Positions 56,909 through 64,000 of a stretch of DNA of 64,000 nucleotides are shown in pieces. Both the position numbers and the translations under genes were made by a program. Within the stretch, counting starts at the first letter, position 1. Every line of letters starts with the position of its first letter. Origin of the DNA: Trichosporon coremiiforme. Lineage: Eukaryota; Basidiomycota; Tremellomycetes; Trichosporonales; Trichosporonaceae. The DNA is taken from contig BCJJ01000028.1 of NCBI GenBank assembly GCA_039545355.1, forward strand, positions 310,001 through 374,000. Direction: 5' to 3'. The notes under the pieces were generated by a model. It was not told the DNA's origin. It was given only the letters and a program-made list of their open reading frames with translations, and did not search any database.

Positions 56909-59900
56909 TTAGAAGAGACCAACAATGTCACCAGTCTCAGGGTCGAGGTCGATGTCGTAGAAGCCCGGGCGCGTCGTGAGACCGGGCATGGTGCTCATGT
57001 CGCCGACGAGGGGGTAGACGAAGCTGGCGCCGGCCGAGAGACGGACGTTGCGGATGGGCAGGGTGAAGCCGGTCGGGACGCCCTTCTTGCTCGGGTCGTC
57101 AGACAGAGAAAGCGCCGTCTTGGCCATGCAAATGGGGAGGTTGCCGTAGCCCTGCTTCGTGTAGCGCTCGACCTCGGCCTTGGCCTCGGGGCTGAGCTCG
57201 ACGCCGTCGGCGCCGTACATCTCACGCGCGATGATGGCCATCTTCTCCTCGAGTGGGAGCTCAGTGTCGTACAGGAACTTGAACTGGGACTCGTCCTTGC
57301 ACGCCTCGACGACGGCGTTGGCGAGCTCGACAGCACCCTCGCCGCCCTTCGCCCAGTGGTTCGCGGGCACGGCGTAGTCGGCCCCCTGCTCGAGAGCGTA
57401 CTTCTGCACGAGGGCCATCTCGGCGTCCGTGTCGTGCACAAACTTGTTGATCGCGACGACAACCTTGAGGCCAAACTTCTTGGCGTTCTCAATGTGCTTG
57501 CCCAGGTTCGCGCAGCCCTTCTCGAGCAGCTCGAGCGACTCCTCGGTGTACACCGCGTCGAGGGGCTTGCCAGGAGAGACGGCGGGGCCGCCGCCGTGCA
57601 TCTTGAGCGCACGGATGGTCGCGACGAGCACGACGGCGTTGGGCGACAGGCCCGAGACGCGCGTCTTGATGTTGCAGAACTTCTCCATACCGATGTCGGC
57701 GCCGAAGCCGGCCTCGGTGATGACGTAGCCGGCGCGGTCCTCAGAGTCGCCCTCCTCGGTACCGGCGAGCTTGAGCGCGATGCGGTCCGCGATGATGGAC
57801 GAGTTGCCGTGCGCAATGTTGGCGAACGGACCGGCGTGCACAAACACGGGCGTGCCCTCGAGCGTCTGCATGAGCGTGGGCTTGATCGCGTCCTTCATGA
57901 GCACGGCCATGGCGCCCGCACAACCAATGTCCTCGGCCGTGATGGCGTCGCCGTTCTTCGAGGTCGCCACGACCATGCGGCCGAGGCGCTCGCGCATGTC
58001 CGCGACGTCCTTGGACAGCGCGAGGACCGCCATGACCTCGGACGCGACGGCAATGTCGAACTGCGTCTCGCGCGTGAAGCCCTTCTCGGTCGGCGCCTGG
58101 CCGACAGTGATCTTGCGCAGGTAGCGGTCGTTCGTGTCGAGGACGCGGTTCCAGGTGATCGTCGAAGGGTCAATGTCGAGGCGGGCGAAGCGCGCGGCCT
58201 CCTCCTCGGTCAGCTCGTTCGGGTCCGTCTTGTTGATGCCGAGCTTCTCGAGACGCTTCAGCATCGGCTTGGCGAACGTGCGGACACCCTTCTTGGCGGG
58301 GCAGAGGCGGTTGAAAAGACCCTTGTCCGACTGCGTCGCCTCGTGGAACATGCGCGCGTCGAGCGCGGCGGCGAGCAGGTTGTTGGCCGCAGTGACGGCG
58401 TGGATGTCACCCGTCAGGTGCAGGTTGAACTCGGTCATGGGGATGACCTGCGAGTAGCCACCGCCGGCGGCGCCGCCCTTGACGCCGAAGGTGGGGCCCT
58501 GCGAGGGCTGGCGCACACAGGCAATGGCCTGCTTGCCGAGGTGCGCGCCGAGGGCCTGCGCGAGACCGATCGTGGTGGTCGACTTGCCCTCACCGAGGGG
58601 AGTCGGGGTGATGCCCGCGACGACAATGTACTTGCCGTCCTTGCGGTGGGCGAGGCGGTCGAGGAGCGCGAGCTCAATCTTGGCCTTGTACTTGCCGTAC
58701 GACTCGAGCTCGTCGGCCTGGACGCCGATCTCCTTGGCGATCTCGGCGACGGGCTTGGGAGTCTGCGCGACGGCGATCTCAATGTCCGACGGGACCTTGT
58801 CGAGGATGTTGAGCTTGAGGGGGGTGAGCTTGCGCTCGCGGTTGTGCTCCCACTGGCGCTTGGCCGCGAGGAACGTGTTGTTCATGAGCATGGCGACGGT
58901 CATGGGGCCGACACCTCCGGGGACGGGGGTGATGAAGCCGGCGACCTCGGAGGCGGGGGCAAAGTCAATGTCGCCGACCATGCGCTGGCCGCTCTTCTTG
59001 CTGGCGTCGGGAATAAAGTTGGTGCCGACGTCGACGACGACGGCGCCGGGCTTGATCCAGTCGGCCTTGACGAACTGGGCCTGGCCGATGGCAGCGACGA
59101 CAATGTCGGCCTGCTTGACGATCTGCTCAATGTTCTGCGTGCGCGAGTGGCACTGGGTCACGGTCGCGTCGCGCTTGCGCAGGAGCGCACAGACGGGGGT
59201 GCCGACAATGTCCGAGCGGCCGAGCACGACCACGTTCTTGCCCTTGAGGTCGGTGCCGGTGCTCTCGATGAGCTTGACGATGCCCGCGGGCGTGCACGGC
59301 GTAAAGTACGGCTCCGAGATGCGCGAGTTGAGCAGGCCAATGTTCTCGGGGTGGAAGCCGTCGACGTCCTTGTGGATCGCGATCGCGTCGACAACGTCCT
59401 TCTCCTCCTCCTTGGTCGCGCCCTCGAGGGGGAGCTGGACGAGGACACCGGCGACCTTGTCGTCGGCGTTGGCCTTGTTCACGAGGTCAAGAATCTTCTT
59501 GACGCCGGTGCCGGCGGGGGCGCCAGACTCCTCGTCAGAGGGAACGGCAATGTGCTCGACCTTCATGCCCGACTCCTCGGCGGCCTTGAGCTTCATGCGG
59601 ATGTAGGTCGAAGAAGCCGGGTTGGAGCCGAGCTGGTAGATGTTGAGGATGGGGGTCTTGAAGGAAGGGTTCTGGGCCTGAATGTCCTCGATCTGCTTGT
59701 TGATGTCGGCACGGATGCCCTTGGCGATGGCGGTGCCATCGATGAGCTGAGCGGTCATGATGGATGATGAGGATGAGAAGAGACGAGACGAGGTGGGGAA
59801 GGACAAGTGGGCGTGGGCGTGGAACCGGTAGTTGGTCGTGGTCCTGACGGCGGCGGATGCGAAAGAAGCCGAAGACGGAGAGTCGATCGATCGAGCGGTG

Positions 59901-60076
59901 ACACGCGTGATGTGCGTGGTGGTGGAGAGGGCTCGGCTAGTAAGACTAGGGATCCGAGTTGCAGGAGTGAAGACCCGAGGGTTGAGCATGTACTGTGACG
60001 AGGGGGCTGAGCGCGCTTTGAGCAGCGATGCCTGTATCGTTTTCGAGGAGGGGGAGGGGGATGGTCTCAGCAGCAT
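56909..60076 (-). CDS. ADE3: Trifunctional C1-tetrahydrofolate synthase with optional mitochondrial presequence
   Basis: Interconverts one-carbon folates by methylene-THF dehydrogenase, methenyl-THF cyclohydrolase and formate-THF ligase activities for purine and formyl-Met synthesis. The frame has no intron. From the ATG at 59758 ([20 protein letters not shown]) it encodes 949 residues, the size of cytosolic Ade3. Domain 1 shows [40 protein letters not shown] and [10 protein letters not shown]. The ligase shows the ATP loop [40 protein letters not shown] and [13 protein letters not shown]. Upstream the frame stays open to an ATG at 60076. The added 106 residues are rich in Ser, Thr, Arg and Ala without acidic clusters and end [10 protein letters not shown], like a mitochondrial presequence. 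Confidence 0.94.
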   Translation of the reverse strand: MLLRPSPSPSSKTIQASLLKARSAPSSQYMLNPRVFTPATRIPSLTSRALSTTTHITRVTARSIDSPSSASFASAAVRTTTNYRFHAHAHLSFPTSSRLFSSSSSIMTAQLIDGTAIAKGIRADINKQIEDIQAQNPSFKTPILNIYQLGSNPASSTYIRMKLKAAEESGMKVEHIAVPSDEESGAPAGTGVKKILDLVNKANADDKVAGVLVQLPLEGATKEEEKDVVDAIAIHKDVDGFHPENIGLLNSRISEPYFTPCTPAGIVKLIESTGTDLKGKNVVVLGRSDIVGTPVCALLRKRDATVTQCHSRTQNIEQIVKQADIVVAAIGQAQFVKADWIKPGAVVVDVGTNFIPDASKKSGQRMVGDIDFAPASEVAGFITPVPGGVGPMTVAMLMNNTFLAAKRQWEHNRERKLTPLKLNILDKVPSDIEIAVAQTPKPVAEIAKEIGVQADELESYGKYKAKIELALLDRLAHRKDGKYIVVAGITPTPLGEGKSTTTIGLAQALGAHLGKQAIACVRQPSQGPTFGVKGGAAGGGYSQVIPMTEFNLHLTGDIHAVTAANNLLAAALDARMFHEATQSDKGLFNRLCPAKKGVRTFAKPMLKRLEKLGINKTDPNELTEEEAARFARLDIDPSTITWNRVLDTNDRYLRKITVGQAPTEKGFTRETQFDIAVASEVMAVLALSKDVADMRERLGRMVVATSKNGDAITAEDIGCAGAMAVLMKDAIKPTLMQTLEGTPVFVHAGPFANIAHGNSSIIADRIALKLAGTEEGDSEDRAGYVITEAGFGADIGMEKFCNIKTRVSGLSPNAVVLVATIRALKMHGGGPAVSPGKPLDAVYTEESLELLEKGCANLGKHIENAKKFGLKVVVAINKFVHDTDAEMALVQKYALEQGADYAVPANHWAKGGEGAVELANAVVEACKDESQFKFLYDTELPLEEKMAIIAREMYGADGVELSPEAKAEVERYTKQGYGNLPICMAKTALSLSDDPSKKGVPTGFTLPIRNVRLSAGASFVYPLVGDMSTMPGLTTRPGFYDIDLDPETGDIVGLF

Positions 60077-60079
60077 GCT

Positions 60080-60720
60080 CGATGTTCGCTGTGAGCTGTT
60101 TTGTAAGGAAGGTCGACTTTTCCGCCGGACGCGTCTCGGAAACACACTTGGACACTTGTTCCGGCTGATGTTCGGGTAGATAGCGATCTCGTTGCAGGGC
60201 GTCCGCCTCGGCCTGCTAATAAATTTCCAACGACACCCCATCGTTGGAAAAAAATTTCCCTCAGCCAGTCACCATGTCTTCCTCGCTGACACTCGACTCA
60301 CTCGACTCGACGCCGCTTTCAACCCTAACGTACGAGCCACCACCCATTGGCCCACGGCTCAGCCACCCGCGGCATCGTGCTTCGATGCATTCATTCATCT
60401 AGATCATCTAGACGCACAGCACACTCTCACCCGTGCTCTTCATTCCGAACTACCTATGCACTATGCACCCTCCCCGCCGTGGCGTGATCACTGCAAACTC
60501 ATAAACTATACAACACCGGCGTTTGCCCCAAGTGCAAGTGCCCGCACGCATGCACGCACGCACGCACGCACGCACCGGACGACTCTATGATACAGATGCA
60601 TCGACTGGCCAGGCAGGCGACTATTAACCGACGACCGACGGCGACTCACTCGTCGCACCCCAGGTACTACAAACAGGTACAACACGGAAAACGTTGCTCC
60701 GCAGACGCAAAGACGCAAAA
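60080..60720. other. Intergenic region with a CGCA microsatellite
   Basis: About 640 bp between the longest C1-THF synthase start and the 3' end of the Reb1-like gene. It contains a (GCAC)n-type run at about 60543-60576 and little else. No gene or RNA is recognised. Confidence 0.5.
60543..60576. repeat. GCAC tetranucleotide microsatellite
   Basis: Eight or so copies of the 4-bp unit GCAC, with one interruption (GCAT), in intergenic DNA. Confidence 0.9.
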
Positions 60721-60724
60721 ACGC

Positions 60725-62937
60725 TCACTTCTTCCACCACAGCGTCTTGCGCGCAGCTCCGGGCGTTATACCCTCGAGCTCCTCGATGTGAGGCTTCTTC
60801 GGCGTCCTCTCCTCCTCGACCGCGGCAGCTGCAGCCTTGCGCTTGCGCTTCTCCTCCTTGCGTTCACGCTTCTCCCGCTTTTCGCGTTTGCGACGCTGCT
60901 TTTCCGTTTCCTCAGGGACAACCTCGACTGGCGCAACAGGCTCAGGCTCAGGCTCAGGCTCCGGCTCCGGCTCCGGTTCGGGAACAACGAAACTCTCCTC
61001 CTGCGCGAGCAGCGCGGCAGCCTCGGCGGCGCGCTTCGCCTTCTTGCGCTCCTTCTTCTCGAGCTTGCGCTGGCGCTCCGCTGCACGCGCCTTGGCATCC
61101 TCAACGAGCTTGGCCTGGGCCGCGCGGCGCTCCTGCTTCTTGTGCTCCTGTTCCGTCTTGCGCTTCTCAACCACAGCCTGGTCCTTGACGTAGCCTTGCA
61201 GCCTGTCGAGAATTTCTTAAACGTCAGCAGAATCATAACTGGTTACTCACCCCTGAAGGACAGGCCCTCGCGGTTCTCGACCTGGCGCACGATCACGCTC
61301 CACGTGCTGCGCAGCGTCGCCGGCTTGACCTGGTCGTCCCACGGCACCTTCATCCACTCAATGTCGCGTTCGTGCTGGTAGTTGAGCTCGCGGAGGCGGT
61401 TGATCAGCAGCGCGTGGTCGACGCCGACGCGCGTCTTGCGCCCGACGGCACGGCCGCCCTGCAGGCTGTCCTGCCACTTCTTACGGCACTGCGTGCGCGT
61501 GCGAGTGCCGCCCATGTTGGTGACGACAACGTCCCACGGCGTGTCGCCCGACAGCGGGTCGAGGCCGGCCGCGACGTTGGCAGCCTTGACTGCCTCGATC
61601 AGCTTCTGCACCTCCTCCTCAGACCAGGCGCCCGTCTTGCGGCTGTCGCGTCCCTTGAGCTCGCCCTTCCAGCGGTCGCGGCAGTCAAACTCGGTGCGCT
61701 GCACCTCTTCGGCAATCTTGACCCACTGGTTCGGGTACAGCTCGTACGCCTGCTTCAGCTTGTAGTCCTCCTCCATCGTCCACTCGCCCTTGCGCCCCCG
61801 CGGGTCGTACATGCGCTTCACGACCTCCTTGACATACCGCACCGGACGGCCGGGGACGGCGCCGGCGAGCTCGGGCCAGAACTTGCCGTAGCGGTTCTTC
61901 TCCGTGTTCTTGCCCTTGGACATGAGGAGGTCGACGAGCTCCTGGTCTGACAGCTGGTGCACCTCCTGGAAGTCCTCGAGGTACATTCTAAGCGACCTCT
62001 TCTCGGCGTCGGTGAACTTGCCGCGCTTGTACGTGAACACGCCAAACGACTCGAGGCGGTGCAGCTCCTTGATCGGGATCCAGCGGGAAGCGAGGAACTC
62101 GTGGACCGCGGCTTGCGTCGGCAGCGCCGCACGGAGTAGTTCAGGAGTGTAGTCGCTCCAAGCCACCGACCTGTTGTGACGGATTTTCAGCGCGACATGC
62201 CATTGTTCCTGTGTGATGCCGTCCGGGCAGGGAGTTTTCGACGGGTCCGTCGGGTCGTTGATCGTCGACCACTCGACGTCTCCGGTTGGCGGCTCGTGGA
62301 CGCTCGCGGGCTGCACGACGTCTGGCTCTTCCTGCTGCACTGCGGGTGACGGCGTCTGCAGCACCTCGACGGGCTCGACGGGCTCTTCCTCGGCCCCAGT
62401 CTCCTCGGTGGCAGTCTCGTCCTCAGCACCAGTCGACTCAGGGGTCATGCCTGCGGGCGGGTCGAACGCGTTGAACGTGACGAAAGAGTTGTTCACGGGA
62501 CGGTCTTTACGAGCGGTGACCTCGCCAAGGGTGAAGCCGTCATCGTCGCTGCGGTCGGGGGACACGATCGAATCGGGCTCGGGGAGGGGCTGGGGCTCAA
62601 AGGTGGCGCGGGTCTTCTGCTTCTTCTTCTTGGCGAGGGGCGACTTTGGGGCGGAGCGGGCGGGGGATTTGAGAGAAGAGCTGCTGCGAAGAGAGAGGGA
62701 ATACGAGTTTGCGTAGTAGTCGTTAGCATTGTCATTGTCGCTCTCGTCGTCGTAGACGGTACTGCGCATTGCGCTGACGAAGCCGGGGCTGTTGTCGAGA
62801 TGGTCGTTGACGGCTCTGGGATGCCTTGGGCGGTTCGAGGCCTCTGCCGCGGCCATGAGCATCTCCATGGTTGGTTGTTGAGTGGTTGCAGTGGCAAGAA
62901 TTGGTTTTGCAGAGGGAAGGATTGGGGGGTTATGCAT
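60725..62937 (-). CDS. REB1: Reb1-like Myb/SANT DNA-binding protein
   Basis: Reb1/TTF-I proteins bind rDNA terminators and promoters to stop RNA polymerase I and shape chromatin. Two exons (62937 or 62868 down to 61251; 61215-60725) give 725 or 702 residues depending on the start. The N-terminal ~230 residues are disordered and acidic. The Myb-associated region is KFTDAEKRSLRMYLEDFQEV with NRYGKFWPELAGAVPGRPVR. Tandem Myb repeats are GEWTMEEDYKLKQAYELYPN with WVKIAEEVQRTEFDCRDRWK, then GAWSEEEVQKLIEAVKAANV with TRTQCRKKWQDSL. After the intron a basic coiled coil contains seven or more Glu-Pro pairs and Lys/Arg-rich segments, likely nuclear signals. The intron is 35 bp with donor GTGAGT and acceptor TTTAAG. 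Confidence 0.82.
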
Positions 62938-62939
62938 TC

Positions 62940-63698
62940 ATCCATTCTCATTCTCTAAGGCGCGATCGCGAGGGGCAGGCCAAAACTTTAAGTGGGGGGA
63001 AGACACAAGGGAGCGCGGAATAACGTCAGAACCGGGCTGGATGACTGTGTTTCGTGACCGACAAGTCCTCATATCCAGAGAAGAGCATGGCATCCAGCGC
63101 ACACCATGCGCTCCACTCCACTGCGATGCACACGCATGCATGACTCCGACTCGGCGTGAGAACATGGTCGACGACGTTGGTGGGGAACAGCTGGGGTGTA
63201 ACGTGGAGCCAGCACTCAGTCCACGGGCGTGGGCGTGGGCGTTGGCATGGGCGTGACCACCTTTGAGGTTCTCGCGATCGGCCGTCATCTTGGATGCAGC
63301 GGTGCGTGTTTGGGCCACTACCAGTACCCTCTAGTCCAGTCCAGCAACGATGACAGTACCGCAAACACCAGCCGGACTTGTCCCCATCAGCTGCTGAACC
63401 TTGTCATCCCGGACCCTCGCGGTCACAAAGAACAGTAGCAGACGTAGCAGACGTTGTTTGGCATGCACTCACTCGTTCATCAGAAGATGCTCTTCGCCGT
63501 CTGCATCTCGATCTGTATCAGTGTTGCGGATTGTTGAAAGGATTGGGAAAGCACGGACCAGCCAGCGTCGACGACGCATGCATACATGATTTGCCACTCA
63601 AGCGAGGCGAGGCCCCGGCGGCTGCGGCTGGTCGATTCCAGCGATCGATCGAGCCCTTACTCACCTCCACTCCATTCCTCACATCCACCACCATCGTC
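62940..63698. other. Divergent upstream region of Reb1-like and PBN1-like genes
   Basis: About 760 bp between divergent start codons. It contains a short GGGCGTGGGCGTGGGCGTTG repeat at about 63228-63250. No gene is supported. Confidence 0.45.
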
Positions 63699-64000
63699 AT
63701 GCCCTTGCAACCATCATCAGACGACGTCCCCGACCTCCAACTCGCACTCACCCCGTCCCTCCATCCCCACCTCGTCATCAACGCCGATGCCCCACCGGGT
63801 GACTGCAGGCTCTACCTCGCCCTCAGTCTGCCCGATGCTCTCTTCCCCGACCCAGACGAGCTGACCGATCTCTGGGGCCCGGCTGACAGCAACTCGGCTG
63901 GTGTGCGCTGGTCCCTCTCGCCGCGGCGGATCGACATCGAGCGGCCTGTCGACTCGTCTCTGAAGACTGTCAGACTCGAAGTGTCCGTCCCCTCGCCGCC
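63699..64000 (+). CDS. Probable PBN1/PIG-X, 5' part only (cut by window edge)
   Basis: Pbn1/PIG-X is the ER membrane partner of the first GPI mannosyltransferase. Only the first ~100 residues are in the window, starting MPLQPSSDDVPDLQLALTPS. The text LHPHLVINADAPPGDCRLYL, then LSLPDALFPDPDELTDLWG and PRRIDIERPVDSSLKTVRLE with VSVPSPP matches the luminal domain style of PIG-X (a Phe-x-Asp-x-x-Glu-Leu box followed by an Asp-Ile-Glu-x-Pro box). The His-containing core and C-terminal membrane helix would lie beyond the edge. The call is by motif order, and another secretory-pathway protein remains possible. Confidence 0.5.
   Translation, partial: MPLQPSSDDVPDLQLALTPSLHPHLVINADAPPGDCRLYLALSLPDALFPDPDELTDLWGPADSNSAGVRWSLSPRRIDIERPVDSSLKTVRLEVSVPSP

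Noticed and set aside
56849..59767. 972-codon plus-strand open frame
   Set aside because: Antisense shadow of C1-THF synthase; its composition (Arg/Leu/Val/Asp/Gly only) mirrors the codon bias of the real gene.
60955..60982. GGCTCA/GGCTCC hexamer run
   Set aside because: It encodes the Glu-Pro repeat of the Reb1-like C-terminus, so it is coding low complexity rather than an independent repeat element.

Overview
The window is fungal nuclear DNA, most likely from a basidiomycete yeast of the Tremellomycetes (Trichosporonales-like). It is GC-rich. Genes are broken by very short introns (about 35-60 bp, a few 115-230 bp) with GTRAGT donors and CTRAC branch points. Gene content includes DASH subunit Dad3, Reb1, Urb2, eIF3f, Sys1, a class 2 mitochondrial dihydroorotate dehydrogenase and a trifunctional C1-THF synthase. 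The genus is inference; fungus with short introns is read directly. I checked exon phases by hand, and most multi-exon models below close in frame from ATG to stop. LAYOUT. 1-7.5 kb: gene-poor, with only short weak ORFs, probably decayed DNA. 7.5-10.1 kb: UBC4 (minus), whose second intron holds a complete Tc1/mariner transposon. 11.4-13.6 kb: a SAC3/GANP-like gene and an unidentified ORF. 13.8-19.0 kb: SYS1, a coiled-coil protein, a weak ORF and eIF3f. 19.0-21.4 kb: almost empty. 21.4-27.6 kb: a secreted ricin-B-like protein, a HAD hydrolase, then three minus-strand metabolic genes (carboxymuconolactone decarboxylase-like, SDR, metallo-beta-lactamase fold). 28.1-34.1 kb: URB2 and DAD3 divergent from a shared promoter, then MCR1-type cytochrome b5 reductase. 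34.9-39.0 kb: a GST lacking its 5' part and a GPI18/PIG-V gene lacking its 3' part flank a 2.8-kb repeat-like island. 39.3-44.0 kb: dihydroorotate dehydrogenase fused to a roughly 570-residue LEA/apolipoprotein-like tail, then transaldolase. 44.4-50.0 kb: a tandem ABC ATPase, the mitochondrial inner-membrane protease IMP1 and a mitochondrial carrier-like gene; broken copies of the ABC gene flank the last two. 50.3-54.5 kb: lipoate-protein ligase and a carnitine acetyltransferase with mitochondrial and peroxisomal signals. 54.5-55.6 kb: short tandem repeats. 55.6-62.9 kb: a TRAPPC2L/Tca17-like gene, C1-THF synthase with a possible mitochondrial start, and Reb1. The right edge cuts a probable PBN1/PIG-X gene. 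FUNCTIONAL THEMES. Many genes serve mitochondria (MCR1, DHODH, IMP1, carrier, lipoate ligase, carnitine acetyltransferase, possibly C1-THF synthase). Two belong to GPI-anchor synthesis (GPI18 remnant, PBN1) and two to rRNA biology (URB2, REB1). The most unusual observations are the DHODH-LEA fusion, the Tc1 element in a UBC4 intron, the ABC gene duplicate split by a 3.4-kb segment, and the island whose edges coincide with two truncated genes.
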